From: Eriocheir sinensis
Taxonomy: Eukaryota; Arthropoda; Malacostraca; Decapoda; Varunidae
DNA length: 64,000 nucleotides
Assembly (NCBI RefSeq): GCF_024679095.1
Contig: NC_066552.1
Coordinates: forward strand, 12,435,027 to 12,499,026
Direction of reading: 5' to 3'
The translations under genes were made by a program, and so were the position numbers. Under the pieces are notes generated by a model, which saw only the letters and a list, made by a program, of their open reading frames with translations, was not told the DNA's origin and did no database searches. Position 1 is the first letter of the stretch; each line of letters starts with the position of its first letter. Of the stretch, positions 43,441-55,594 are shown piece after piece.

Positions 43441-43689
43441 ATACCTCTTCTTTCCCCCTTTCCCCCTCCCCCCTCCCCCAGTCCCGCCCCGCCCCGTCGT
43501 CCCAGCACATCAGTATGCAGGCCGCGGGGCAGGGGACGCCTACCCACGGCTCGCCTCGCCTCAGCCCATAATCTCCAGCCGAGCCGCGTCCTCCCCGGAA
43601 CATGCTCGGCACCTCTCCCTCCTCGCCCCCGTCGCCACACTCCCCCACACTCCAGCAGCCATGGCAACCCCACGAGAACCTTGCTCGGT

Positions 43690-43905
43690 AAATTCAGACA
43701 TTTCCACACCTCTCATCAACTATTTCCAAAGTCCGACAAGGAGGTCAGTCGGGTTCTAATGAGTGTTGTCTTATGTTCACGGTATAGAAGAAAGGTCAAG
43801 CTACCAGAAGGGTCATAAAACTACCCCTGGAAATGCCGAAAACTCCTACGAAAGCCTTGTCTAATATGTAAGCTTGGGTGCCGAAGTATTTAAAAATGTG
43901 ACCCT
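43690..43905 (-). repeat. Unclassified ~200-bp dispersed repeat, copy 3
   Basis: The closest to a consensus: on minus it reads aaggctttcgtaggagtttt, ggcatttccaggggtagttt, tatgaccctt, actcattagaacccgactga and ttggaaatagttgatgagag. Confidence 0.75.
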
Positions 43906-43924
43906 TTGACTCCTATTATCAAAC

Positions 43925-44090
43925 GCTTGTTGCGACTATTCTTAAGGCCGCAGAGATGATACGTCGGGTTGTCATTAGTGCGTTTTCCGTTCATGGCGCG
44001 GAAGCCTTACAAAACTACAGCCAGGGTCATGAAAACCATCCATCGAAGCCCTGCCAACTTCTGCGAGAGCCTTTTGAAATAGATGGACTA
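43925..44090 (-). repeat. Unclassified ~200-bp dispersed repeat, copy 4
   Basis: Diverged minus-strand copy: ggctctcgcagaagttgg, tcatgaccctggctgtagtt, gccatgaac and acaacccgac. Confidence 0.55.
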
Positions 44091-44351
44091 AGGTTTGCTG
44101 TGTGAAATGTTTCGGCAAACGGGATACAGAGAAAAAGACTAAAGTAACTTAACTTACAGTTTTTGGAAAGACGAAGAGTGTGTGGGGTTTTAAATGGTTT
44201 AAATGGATGAGGGGGACTGATAAGGGTGATTTAGATTAAGTACTTATGCTAAAAAGTAATTCAAGAAGACGAACTAACAGGCATAAGTTGAATAAATTGA
44301 AGTTCAGGAAGGAATTATGCAATAACTTTCTTTTTACGTTCTGCTTATGAA

Positions 44352-44632
44352 TCCGTTAGGCTTTCTTGTTGGGAACTGACGGTCGGCCCCAGCCTGTTAT
44401 GGTGCAGGCAAATGTTTATAGTGGCGCCATCTTGCTTGACTCATTTTGACTCTTTTAGAGATAATCTAGAGTCCGGGTTGATAGGTGGTCTTCAGGGTAG
44501 CATGTGGGTAGTCTAAGGGCACTCGGTGATGACTGTACATTATTGTCAGATTGCAGCAGCAGGCGGAACTCGACCCAAGTTCTTCAGGACGCCGCGCCCT
44601 CACGCTGGCCACACAGCCACCGTCTCTCCCTG
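44352..44632 (-). mobile_element. tRNA-derived SINE (type C), copy 1
   Basis: Shares ggccccagcctgttatggtgcaggca and ggtagcatgtgggtagtc-type blocks with 51254 and 55843. Its tRNA-like end lies at the right (cagccaccgtctccc, reversed). The copy is degraded. Confidence 0.6.
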
Positions 44633-44848
44633 GTTCATAAAGAGGCTGGTGGATGAATGGAGCACATTGAGCAGGTATGCAGTTGAGGTAAACACAAATG
44701 AATGGAGATGAGGTGGATATAAGGATGAAAGAAGAATTTGATGAACAGCCTACCCCCAGGAGTTACCTTGTCTAGACTGTCTGGACTCTTGTTGTCTCCT
44801 TATATCCTTGTTAATTCATGTGTAACTTAAAACTTAGGGCTACGGGAG

Positions 44849-45062
44849 AATAGGGGCCCAAGCACACTCATTTGGCGAGGCTTTCGTAGAAGTTTTGTTA
44901 TCTCTATGGGTAGTTTAGTGACCCTGGTGGTAGTTTGACCCTTCTGCACCATGAACCTAAAAAAAACACGTATGAGCACCCGATTTTGGGCCTTTAGAAA
45001 TAGTCGATGTGAAAGACGGAAGCGTTTGAAAATACCGACCTGGCGACTTTGGTGGAAGGTTA
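44849..45062 (+). repeat. Unclassified ~200-bp dispersed repeat, copy 5
   Basis: Sense copy: gcccaagcacactcatttgg, aggctttcgtagaagtttt, tgaccctggtggtagtttga, caccatgaacct, gaaatagtcgatgtgaaaga and aaaataccgacc. Confidence 0.75.
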
Positions 45063-45414
45063 AAACTTTGAACCTTCAATGAATGAGCTGCTTCCGAGGG
45101 TTGGGCAGTTTCCACTTACAAAAGTTAGGTCTTAAGATCAACGTCCATGCACCAAAAACTTACTAATTACTTTATAGGAAAAAAGAACTTTGACGGGCTT
45201 CAGATTATCAGGTCTTTAGCGAAGCAGTGAACGCTTTAATAAGGTTCAGAGGTCAAACATCAATCAGGAAGTTAATCAAATCGTCACCCCATCAACAAAG
45301 GTGATTTATCAAAGGATTTTCCAGGGTGTGATGTATTAGCGAAGGAATCATGACGGTAATACATTAAGCAACCATTTTAGACATGTTATTGCGAAGCACG
45401 ACCACATTTATCAA

Positions 45415-45530
45415 GTCCAAATTCTTAACCGTATCAGGCTCCCATCACGATTATTCTCCAAGGCCACGGAGAAGACTAGCCGGGTTTTCATGGATGATTA
45501 TTCCCCTTCAAGATGCAAAAGTCGAGGGTT
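45415..45530 (-). repeat. Unclassified ~200-bp dispersed repeat, copy 6 (partial)
   Basis: Minus-strand partial match only, spanning the tgaaaacccggctagtc to gccttggagaataatcg part. Confidence 0.4.
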
Positions 45531-45649
45531 CCCTGAGTCCTGTCTACTCCGCCCTGTTTGTCTCCAGGTCGTGCTCCGGTAAATGGCATGCAGATCAAGA
45601 TGAATTAGTTGAGTGTCTCGATGCGCCAAATTGACTTGCCCGTCCGTGA

Positions 45650-45805
45650 CCTCGAGTGGCTGGCGTGCGGGCGTGGTGAACCCGTGGACCAAGGTCTGAA
45701 CCCCCCACCGAAACACTCAAGATTTTTCAACCATCCTCGAGTGGCGGAAGATTACCCTCACGCTGCCCAGATCTTCAATTAACCCTAACTTCAACGACTT
45801 AGTTC
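45650..45805 (+). mobile_element. tRNA-derived SINE (type C), partial sense copy
   Basis: Starts with a tRNA-like block (ggtgaacccgtggaccaagg, tctgaacccccc) and continues with ttcaaccatcctcgagtggc and ctgcccagatcttcaat. These are the reverse of blocks at 51430-51560 and 56010-56110. Confidence 0.6.
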
Positions 45806-46063
45806 AAGAAGAGCGCCGGGAGGGGGGGGAAGGGGGCGGCAGCATGGGCCAAGCAAGCCGCTACTAGCCTGGGATCGCCTAAGGGGCCCCTCAATACAGC
45901 CTACCGTCTCCATAAGCAGCATCTAAAAAGAAAGAAAGAAAAAAATAAGGTCGCGAAACAGTACATGAACATCTCCGGAACATCCACGAGAGGATTTTCA
46001 AACAGGCGAACTGAGGGGCTGAGACGATGAGGAATATGGACTTACTGTTATAATTTACCATTG

Positions 46064-47585
46064 TTCCTGAACACCTCCACACACCCTGCCTCATCTCCCC
46101 TCCTTCCCTTCCCATCAAGACCTCTCCCCTTCGTTCCTTCCCTTCCTCCACACACCCTGCCCTGCCTCATCTCCCCTCCTGCCCTTCCCATCAAGACCTC
46201 TCCCCTTCGTTCCTTCCCTTCCTCCACACACCCTGCCCTGCCTCATCTCCCCTCCTTCCCTTCCCATCAAGACCTCTCCCCTTCGTTCCTTCCCTTCCTC
46301 CACACACCCTGCCTCATCTCCCCTCCTTCCCTTCCCATCAAGACCTCTCCCCTTCGTTCCTTCCCTTCCTCCACACACCCTGCCCTGCCTCATCTCCCCT
46401 CCTTCCCTTCCCATCAAGACCTCTCCCCTTCGTTCCTTCCCTTCCTCCACACCTGGCCTGCCTCATCTCCCTCCTGCCCTTCCCATCAAGACCTCTCCCC
46501 TTCGTTCCTTCCCTTCCTCCCCACACCCTGCCCTGCCTCATCTCCCCTCCTTCCCTTCCCATCAACACCTCTCCCCTTCGTTCCTTCCTTCCTCCACACT
46601 CCCCCTGCCTCCTCTCCCCTCCTCCCTCCTTCATCATCACCCTCCCCTTCGTTCCTTCCCTTCCTCCACACACCCTGGCCTGCCTCATCTCCCCTCCTTC
46701 CCTTCCCATCAAGACCTCTCCCCTTCGTTCCTTCCCTTCCTCCACACACCCTGCCTCATCTCCCCTCCTTCCCTTCCCATCAAGACCTCTCCCCTTCGTT
46801 CCTTCCCTTCCTCCACACGCCCTGCCTCATCTCCCCTCCTTCCCTTCCCATCAAGACTCCCCTTCCCCTTCCCTCTTCCACCCCCCCTGCCCATCTCCCT
46901 CCTTCCCTTCCTCATCTCCCTCCTTCCTTCCCATCAAGACCTCTCCCCTTCGTTCCTTCCTTCCTCCACACACCCTGCCTCATCTCCCTCCTTCCCTTCC
47001 CATCAAGACCTCTCCCTTCGTTCCTTCCTTCCTCCACACACCACACTGCCCCTCACTCCCCTCCTTCCCTTCCCATCAACACCTCTCCCCTTCGTTCCTT
47101 CCCTTCCTCCACACCCCCCCCCATCCTCCCCTCCTTCCCTTCCCATCAAGACCTCTCCTTCGTTCCTTCCTGACCTCCCCTTCGTTCCTTCCCTTCCTCC
47201 ACACGCCCTGCCTCATCTCCCCTCCTTCCCTTCCCATCAAGACCTCTCCCCTTCGTTCCTTCCCTTCCTCCACACACCCTGCCAAGACTCAACTCCCCTC
47301 CGTCCCTTCCCATCAAGACCTCTCCTTCCTTCCTTCCTTTCCTCCACACACCCTGCCTCATCTCCCCTCCTTCCCTTCCCATCAAGACCTCTCCCCTTCC
47401 TTCCTTCCCTTCCTCCACACACCCTGCCCTGCCTCATCTCCCCTCCTTCCCTTCCCATCAAGACCTCTCCCCTTCGTTCCTTCCCTTCCTCCACACGCCC
47501 TGCTCTGCCTCATCTCCCCTCCTTCCCTTCCTATCAACACCTCTCCCCTTCGTTCCTTCCCTTCCTCCACACGCCCTACTTTACC
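46064..47585. repeat. 71-76-bp minisatellite, ~21 copies
   Basis: The unit contains cacaccctgcctcatctccc, ttcccatcaagacctctccc and cttcgttccttcccttcctc. Some copies have an extra ctgcc, giving 76 bp. Units change frame, so the 370-residue frame across it is an artefact. Confidence 0.95.
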
Positions 47586-48538
47586 AAGCTTTCCCCTTTT
47601 CCCTTCCCTCCAAACACCTCCTTCCCCTTCTTCCCTTCCCTCCACACACCTCCCTTTCTTTTCTTCTCTTCCCTCATTCCCTCCACAGGCCCTTCTTTAC
47701 CTCCATCTCTCCCTTCTTTCCTTCCCCCCCACATACCTCCTTTCCCTTTTCTTTCCTTCCCTTCCCTGCTTCCTCCACACGGCCTTCTGTATCCAATCTT
47801 TCCCTTCTTCCCTTCCCTCCATATACCTCCTTTTCCCTTCTTCCTTTCCCCTCTTTCCCTTCTTCTCTCTTCTTCCTCCCCTTTTCTTTCCCCCCCTCCC
47901 TTCCTCCCCTTTCACGCCCCTCCCTACTTTCCTCAGCTTCACACATGCTTCCTCCTACTATTTTTCCCTTCTCCCCTCCGCTTCCTCCCCTCCTCCCCTC
48001 TCCCACTACTCCTTTCTTTCCTCCCTCCCCCCTCCCCTTTCACACCATTCCTTATATTCCTCAACTTCACACACCCTCCCCCCCTATCCTCTTTGCTTTT
48101 TCCCCTCCCCCTTTCTCTCCTCCTCTCCTCCACCTCCTCCCCCTTTGCTCCCCTCCTCCCCCCTTCCCCCCACTCGCTCCCCCCTCCTCGGAACGGTCGC
48201 CAAACAAGTGTCATGAATACCAACAGCCACCATCGCTGTGGAACCCATTTTTTTTGTAATGTTGGTGTTGTTTTGAACGTCAACTCTCGTGTTTTCCTTG
48301 CCACTGAGCCCCGTGTGTCTGGCTGCCGGTTTTGTTGTTGTCATTATTGTTGTTGTTGTTGTTATCCTCCTTCTCCCCATCCTCGTTTTTTTACATCATT
48401 CTTTAACTTTTTTCTCCCTTCTTCTTTCGTCGCCCTCTCCACTTTCTGGTTTTGCTCCTCCTCTTAATCCTCGTCCTCCTCCTTCTCCTCCTAGTCCTCG
48501 TCCTCCTCCTCCTCCTCTCCATCCTCCTTTTCCATCTA
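47586..48538. other. Pyrimidine-rich low-complexity region
   Basis: C/T-rich on the plus strand, partly decayed from the 71-bp repeat, with (TTG)n at 48340-48362 and (TCC)n at 48470-48525. No gene was seen. Confidence 0.6.
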
Positions 48539-48786
48539 GGGCCGCTTTCACAGTCACTTTGTTTGTATCGTTACCAATGGCGGCGATCGACGCTATAGTT
48601 TTCCACGTGAAACTGGCCTATGGGGTAGTGGCGGCTGCAGAGGAAGCGAGAGGTGTTGAGAGTGAGTGGTAAGGTGCGGGGCTAGGCTAACATCGCAGCC
48701 GCCGCTACCCTATCGGCCAGTTTTACGGGAAAATATTATAGCGAGGATCGCCGCCATTGGTAACGATCAAACTGTGAAAGCGGCCC
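48539..48786. mobile_element. MITE with ~95-bp terminal inverted repeats
   Basis: The ends are GGGCCGCTTTCACAGT and its inverse ACTGTGAAAGCGGCCC. The arms (48539-48638, 48695-48786) share gttaccaatggcggcgatc, cgctata and aaactggcc. The central ~55 bp is unique. It sits between TCC-rich tracts, and no clear target duplication is visible. Superfamily unassigned. Confidence 0.88.
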
Positions 48787-49590
48787 CAAGTCCTCCTCCT
48801 CCATCTCCATCTCCTCCTCCGGGTCCAATGGGAGCAGTTCCGTATCCCCAAATTGCCAGTGACCGCTAGCTACTTTAATTAAAACTGGGTCAGGGCGTGT
48901 TGAAGCGACGAGGACTCGCACACTCTAAAATCTCTCACGTGATAAATTATGATGCACTGTGCCTATATTCTACAAGACATTGATCCTAAGTGTTTAAGCT
49001 AACATTTTTCAGGTGAAGTGGTGAGAAACACTCTACCATTCAGTTATTACAAGCTAAATACTCGCAACTAAGCTTACACCATTCTCGCATTTTTTCTACT
49101 CTCCTGCCGCATGCATAGCTTGAACCATTTTCCATTAGATTCCACGAAGACTAATATTAAATCTGGCAAGTACCGAGCAGAATCTAGTCAGTAGAACTCG
49201 TGGTAAAGAGATATTTAAAAGGCCGAAACCCGCACGGTGCCGAAAGGAGCGGCTGAGCGGCCGAACTCACCCTCACCAAGACCTACCAAAACAAAGGGCT
49301 GTAGCTGTAGGACACTGGGAAAAAAGAATCAGTGGAATACCGAACTGTAGAATGTAGCAACTACGAGAGGCAGAGAGGGCAGTTAGCAGGAGTATTGATG
49401 GTGATAGGCAGGGAGGAGTGAGCTAAGAGGCTAGAGGAGGACCAAGGAGCAATCTGGACGGTGTTGGGGCTGTATGGAGACAAAAAGGAAACAGAAAGAA
49501 GAATTACAAAGCTGGCAAAAGTGTTCCTGACGCAGTGCTGGGGAAAAGGGCACAAATGCTTGAATAAGTGCACAGACCAACTTACTGGAT
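48787..49590. other. No recognised gene
   Basis: The last ~250 bp may be decayed upstream LINE sequence, but nothing before 49600 is recognisable. Confidence 0.35.
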
Positions 49591-49599
49591 TTCTTCCAG

Positions 49600-49950
49600 G
49601 GTATATATGAAAACTAACGCATCTATTTAGACTTTCAAAGAGTCATTAACAAGGTACAGCACGAAAAATTCCTCAAAAACTGAAATCTGTGGGACTACGG
49701 TATACACTGACTGCGTGGATAAAAGACTGGCTCGCTGGAAGAAAACAGAGTTGTTCGCAACGGGCAGACATCCGAGTGGCTTTCAGTTGCACGTGCAGTA
49801 CCACAAGGGTCAATGTTAGGCCCCACATTCTTTAATATATATATCAACGATGCAGGACTTGGATTAAATTACTAAAAGCAGACAGAGTCGCAATGAGCCA
49901 ACAGGCTTTACGCTGCCTGCTCGTCCATGTTTCCATGTTTCCTCCTCCTC
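49600..49950 (+). pseudogene. CR1-like RT fragment joined to its 3' tail
   Basis: RIYLDFQRVINKVQHEKFLK (motif A region), SVGLRYTLTAWIKDWLAGRK and VPQGSMLGPTFFNIYINDAG (motif B). It then jumps at ~49875 to the 3'UTR atgagccaacaggctttacg and catgtttccatgtttcctcc. Internal deletion and stops make it dead. Confidence 0.82.
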
Positions 49951-50017
49951 CTCAACAACCATGGCTATCTGCTACACTGTTATCTTTCACCTCTCCTTCC
50001 TTCGCCTGCCTATCGCA

Positions 50018-50021
<4 letters not shown>

Positions 50022-50085
<64 letters not shown>

Positions 50086-50170
50086 GGTTTTATCTACTGA
50101 TTCTGCCCTGCCAGTGAAGACTTTTATTTTGCCTGACACACACACACATACACACACACGCACACTCACA

Positions 50171-50218
<48 letters not shown>

Positions 50219-50245
50219 CACACACACACACACACACACACACAG
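50022..50245. repeat. (GA)n and (CA)n microsatellites
   Basis: GA 50022-50082 and CA 50138-50243 with a few interruptions. Confidence 0.97.
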
Positions 50246-50349
50246 CATTAACACGCACATGTAATGGACGTATACATAATTAGGACTTCATTAATCATTC
50301 CCAGTTGTAATGGGTTCCATCAATCTCACTCAGCCGCTCCCCTAAACAG

Positions 50350-50670
50350 TGCCTCCCACTATCTCTTTCTTTATTTTTCTTTCTTTCTTTTTATCTTCCT
50401 TTCTGTCTTGCCTTCTTTCTACCTCTCTGTCTGTTTGTTTGTCTATCTGTCTGCTGTTTTCCTTTCTTCCTTCCCATGTTTCTTTTTCTTTCAGTTCTCT
50501 TTCTTTCTTCTTTCTTTCCTTCTTCCTCTCATTCTCTCATTTTATCTTTCCTTCATTTTTTTCCTTCTTTATTTCCTTATTTCTTTCTATCCTTCTTTCT
50601 TCCATTTTTCTTTCCTTCTTTCTTTTTCTCCTTTCTTTCATTCCTTCTTTTTTTTCTTTTTCTTTATTGA
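50350..50670. repeat. (CTTT)n-like pyrimidine tract
   Basis: Imperfect CTTT/TTCC tetranucleotides. The Phe/Ser/Leu-rich frames are artefacts. Confidence 0.85.
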
Positions 50671-50699
50671 ACAAAATTATTTAAGAGTGACCTGCGATG

Positions 50700-50816
50700 T
50701 ACAAAACTCCTTCAAGTATCTGCAGTATCGGCAGAAAATCAGCCGATACCGATACCGATACTCTTATAATGTGCCGATACCACCGATACCGATACCGATA
50801 CATCGGTACATCCCTA
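50700..50816 (-). mobile_element. hAT-like terminus with clustered ccgata motifs
   Basis: Ends ...cgatacatcggtacatcccta, i.e. TAGGGATGTACCGATG on the minus strand, a typical hAT end. Several subterminal ccgatacc repeats precede it. The opposite terminus was not found. Confidence 0.6.
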
Positions 50817-51253
50817 GTCTACGGGCACACCCACCCACCCACCCACACACAAAAAACACACACACAAACACACACGACACACATAGATAAGTATTATATA
50901 GACGCACAGACATTCACACATACATAAAAGCAAACATACACGCATTCATGCATACTGACAAACTTACCGAAGGACAAACAGGCAGAGAAAGACAGACAAA
51001 GAAACAGACAGACGTATAGACTGAGTTTGGCAGGAGGAGAGTTAGCAGCCCGCATGAAGCAGCACTCGATCAGACAACCAAACTCTGTTAAACTTTGTGA
51101 AGAAACACGACCTTCAGGAAACGTTTTGGTCATGGTTTGTGGAAGAGAAGAAAGGGACTGAGGGGAGGATGAGGCAGGGGTAAAGGAAAGAGAACAGGAG
51201 GATGAAGAGAAGGAGCAAGAGGAGGAGGAGGAGGACGAGAAAGACATTTTCTT

Positions 51254-51565
51254 TTTTAGGTGCTGCCCACAGCGTCGGTAGGCTTTCTTCATGAGTCTTA
51301 GACGACCCCAGCCCGTTGGTGGAGCAGGCAAATTTTATTTATATTGGCTGCCGTACTGTATGACTCTTGCTTGGCCCATGCTTCTCCCCGGTACTCCTCT
51401 TGACTAAAGTTGCAGAAGTTAGGGTTGATCGAAGATCTGGGCAGCATGTGAGTAATTTTCGCCATTCGGTGACGGTTGGAAAAATCAGCGTGTTTTGGTG
51501 GGACTCGGACCTTGGTCCACGGGCTCACCACGTCCGCACTCTGGCTAATGGAAGCAACTCAAGGG
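51254..51565 (-). mobile_element. tRNA-derived SINE (type C), copy 2
   Basis: Nearly colinear with 55843-56146. On minus, the tRNA-like head carries ggtgagcccgtgg and ggtccgagtccc (B-box like), then gattgatcaaccctaa... The left end has tttttaggtgctgcc. Confidence 0.7.
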
Positions 51566-51574
51566 AAGAAAGAA

Positions 51575-52078
51575 AAGCGAAGAGAAAAGCCCGCAAATCG
51601 CCGCTCCAGCAAAAGACGAAAGAAAGAGTAGGCAGGAAAGATGGTGAATTTCAGATGGAGACGTTTCTCGATACTCTCCTCTTGAAAGAGTTCAAGTCAT
51701 GGGCAGGAGGAGATACAGACAAAGGTAGTCTGTTCCAGAGCAATGGGAATGAAAGAATGAAGATGCTGGTTGACTCTTCCATAGAGGATTTGAATGAGAG
51801 AGGGATGATCAAGAGTATGCAGTCGAGTGCAGCGGGGCCGCAGAATGAATGGAGTCATGCAGTTACCTAGTTAAGATCAGTCAGCATGATATTATCAATA
51901 GAAGACAGAAAGAGATGGTACACTGCGACGGAATTCCAGAGTCAGAAATATGTCAGTAAGAGGGAAGAATACAATCAGTAAGAGAAAGGAAATTAACAAG
52001 GCACTCCAAAAGGGATATGTGTGTGGAGCCCCCCACACATGACATGCTTACTCCATACGAGGGACGAAGGGAGATGGA
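51575..52078 (-). pseudogene. Degraded jockey-like LINE 3' part, antisense
   Basis: Recognisable from gcccgcaaatcgccgctcc and aaagagttcaagtcatgggc, through aagatgctggttgactcttc, to ggagccccccacacatgaca. Many small indels make it older than the other copies. Confidence 0.75.
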
Positions 52079-52079
52079 G

Positions 52080-52173
52080 GTTAAGATGACGCAGAGAAGG
52101 AGGAGGAGAAAGAGGAATAGGAGGAGGAAGAAGAGGACAGATAAAAGCACTGCAGGAGGAAAATGTGATGGTT

Positions 52174-52220
<47 letters not shown>

Positions 52221-52501
52221 CTTTAACGATGAACCGAGAATTATATGACTTCCTCCTTCGTTTCTTTCTTCCTCTTTGCCTCACTTTCTTCTTTCTTCCC
52301 CTTCCTCCTCTTCCTCCTCCTCCTCCTCCTCCTCCTCTTCCTTACAACCAACAATCAGCTCTTCATTGTTTTAAACCACTTGGGAATATTGGATCCAGAA
52401 AAGAAGAGAAGGAGGAGGACGAGGAGGAGGAGGAGGAGGAGGGGAGGAGGAGTCTAGAAAGTGTAAGAAAAGTGCTGGGAAGAAAATTATGAGTCATTAT
52501 T

Positions 52502-52569
<68 letters not shown>

Positions 52570-52633
52570 TTTCTCTTTTACTCTTGCTTCCTTACGCGTA
52601 TATTCTCTTTTCCACACCTTATCATGTGCTTAA

Positions 52634-52720
<87 letters not shown>

Positions 52721-52786
52721 TTCATCTCATTGCTAATTCCTTGCTTCCTCCTCCTCGTTCTTCTCTTCTCTTCCGTGCTGTGGTGA

Positions 52787-52854
<68 letters not shown>

Positions 52855-53205
52855 CTCTGGGAAAGAACAAAGGGAAGAAAAGGGACACGAAGCGACAAAA
52901 AGGGAAAGAACAATGGAAAAGGAGAAAAAGAGACAAGACTTAGAAAGAGGAAAGAGAAAGGACGAGGAGAGACAAGAGAAGAAGCAAGAGGAAAGAGAAG
53001 GGACGAGGAGAGACAAGAGGAGAAGCAAGAGGAAAGAGAAGAGGCAAGGAGGGACAAAGGGAGAAGGAAAAAGAGGTTGTGAAATTTGTTGCAGGGACTA
53101 AAACGTTAAAAGAGAAGCAATAACAAACAGTGAAGGTCAAATGTTAATGCATGAAAGAAATAAGAGAAGGAAATTATTATGAGAGAAGGAAATGGAATGA
53201 GAAGT

Positions 53206-53240
<35 letters not shown>

Positions 53241-53772
53241 TCGCCATTCTACCTTTTAAGGAAATTGATCTCCTTCCTCTTCCCTCCTCCTCCTCCTTTT
53301 CCTCCTCTTCTCGCTTTCTCTTTTGTTTTTTTCTTCCTCTTCCTCTTCTTCTTCCTCCTGCTCCTTCTCTTAATCATCTTCATCCTCCTCCTCCTCCTCC
53401 TCATCTTCTTTCCCCTTCTCTGTTTCTTTCTCTGTCTCATCCTCTTCCTTTTCCTCCTCCTCCTTTTCTTCCTCTTCTTCCTACTCTCCCTCCTCTTCCT
53501 CTTCCGCTTTCTCCTCCTCAAACTCTTTCTCTTCCCCCTCCTCCTTCTCCTCTCTCTCTCTTTGTCTTTCAATTCTTCCTCCTCCTTTTCCTTCTTCTCC
53601 TCCCCTTCCTCTTGTTCTTAATGTTGTCCTTGTTCTTCTTCCTTTTCCTCTTCCTCCTCCTCCTCCTCCTCCTCCTTCTCTACACCCTTCTCTTCTCATA
53701 TACTAAAGATAATTACTTGCAAATGGACGAGGGAACAGACAAGGGCTGAATAAACTCTAGTGACGATTATGA

Positions 53773-53832
<60 letters not shown>

Positions 53833-53895
53833 CCAGAGAGCTATCTATCTAACTAAGCTTTAGAATCCCGTGTGACCGTAACGGGAAATATTTTC

Positions 53896-53931
<36 letters not shown>

Positions 53932-53932
53932 T
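52080..53932. repeat. Microsatellite block: (CA), (TCC), (GGA), (TG), (TC), (CA), (TCC), (CA), (GT)
   Basis: CA 52176-52220, TCC 52305-52338, GGA 52410-52450, TG 52505-52567, TC 52638-52717, CA 52790-52852. Then A/G-rich to 53240 with GA 53211-53238, TCC/TTC-rich 53270-53690, CA 53775-53831 and GT 53899-53928. No gene was seen. Confidence 0.93.
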
Positions 53933-54115
53933 CACCACGGCCTGTTTTAAACACTTCTATAAGGTCACCTCTTAGCCTGCGCTTTGATAGGCTGAATAAG
54001 TTCAGTGCTTTAAGTCTGTCTTCGTACGGTTTGTGGCGCAGTCAGGGATCATTTAGTATCTCGGCGCTGCACCCTCTCGAGTTTATCTATATCTTTTCTG
54101 TAATAGGGAGACCAA

Positions 54116-54118
<3 letters not shown>
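53933..54118 (-). pseudogene. CR1-like RT C-terminal fragment, antisense
   Basis: The minus-strand translation resembles [35 protein letters not shown] with stops. It corresponds to the lERiQrrAt...RRLRGDmI segment of the CR1 copies here. Confidence 0.65.

Positions 54119-54207
<89 letters not shown>
54119..54207. repeat. (TA)n microsatellite
   Basis: About 44 TA units, beginning directly at the end of the CR1 fragment. Confidence 0.98.
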
Positions 54208-54210
<3 letters not shown>

Positions 54211-54254
54211 TAATAAAACATTTCCTCACGCTGTAATTGTTCTGTGGTCGTGCT

Positions 54255-54472
54255 ACAGATGTTCATCATCACTCAAACATTATACATTGCTGAGAAGTGT
54301 ATTAAGGCTATGCTGTATCCCTATGTTGATGGAAATAACCACAATCACTTGAAAAACTATCCCGTTATTATAGTAAGTACACTGACCATCATCACTGAGA
54401 AGTGTATTGAGGCTATGCTGCATCCCTCTCATACTAGAACCAGCAACCCTTTGAAAACTATCCCGTGATTAA
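54255..54472. repeat. Imperfect ~125-bp duplication
   Basis: gctgagaagtgtattaaggc...atgctgtatccct and ctgagaagtgtattgaggc...atgctgcatccct recur, each followed by gaaaactatcccgt. Confidence 0.7.
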
Positions 54473-54479
54473 TCCAAGT

Positions 54480-54815
54480 CCGACTAATAAAACATATTTT
54501 TTCTGATTATTAAAATAACTACGTTTGATATACTATCAAACATTTAACACCCTTCCCTTGTATGAATTCAATTTTAAAGAAACGTGAGATGGATTGATGC
54601 CCGGCGGAGCGGAACACTAATCCTCACTGTACGATGGCTGCTCGCCAACAGAAAATCAACGGACTTAGTAGATGACGTCAAGGCAAGCTCGCAAGCCCAG
54701 GCGCCAGCCTTTTCCTTGGTTATGACCTATACCAACTAAGTAGACGTGGCTGCCAATGTCCGTAGAAATTTACACCTCACGAACTACATAAAAACGCTCA
54801 CATATTTATAAACGC
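54480..54815. other. No recognised feature
   Basis: Nothing identifiable was found between the duplication and the dispersed repeat. Confidence 0.4.
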
Positions 54816-54817
54816 TT

Positions 54818-55035
54818 CGACGCCCGGGCACACCCCTTTGCTAGCCCCTTTGAGAGGGTTTGGGCATTTCTAGGGGTATCTTTATGACTGGGGGAAGTCT
54901 GATCCTTCTTCTCTACCCTTAACCTATATAACATTCATTAGAACCATATTAATCTCTTTTTGGACCACTGGAAACAGCTAATGTGAGAAGCGAAGGCGTC
55001 TAAGAATACCGACCACAACCTTGTCGAGATTGGAA
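54818..55035 (+). repeat. Unclassified ~200-bp dispersed repeat, copy 7
   Basis: Sense copy: gggcatttctaggggtatct, tttatgactggggg, attcattagaacc, ctttttggaccactggaaac, tgtgagaagcgaaggcgtc and aagaataccgacc. Confidence 0.7.
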
Positions 55036-55314
55036 AAGTCGTGGCTATATGAAGAGATCTTGCTGATGAGCTGAGCTGGCTGAGGCTAAAAATGTCAGGA
55101 GATTTACCGAGACTTTATGCTGAAATAGCCGCGCGATATTAATTACGCTGATGTGGTGTCCTTCGCCGCCTCGCTGAGCTAAAAGCTAATTAAAATTTGC
55201 GCGTAACACAGACTTTGTTGCGTGGGCTCCAGAAAGTTGTTGAGAACTTTGCGTGGCGAGCTGAAGTTATTTTTTCACTAAATACCAACATTTTACAGGC
55301 GGGTGACGATGATA

Positions 55315-55495
<181 letters not shown>

Positions 55496-55594
55496 AGGTA
55501 TATATGGGCAGGAGATTCTCTCTGAGGCATGTTTCGTTGAAGGCGATGGCTAATTCTGCGTTGATTATCTTCTTCAGTACAGTCTCTTTTTCGC

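Noticed and set aside
43252..43818. 188-residue Pro/Arg-rich frame and its minus counterpart
   Set aside because: Crosses (CA)n and (TC)n tracts and a dispersed repeat; GC-rich filler without a domain.
46061..47173. 370-residue Pro/Ser-rich frame and many Glu/Gly/Arg-rich minus frames
   Set aside because: They are produced by the 71-bp minisatellite.
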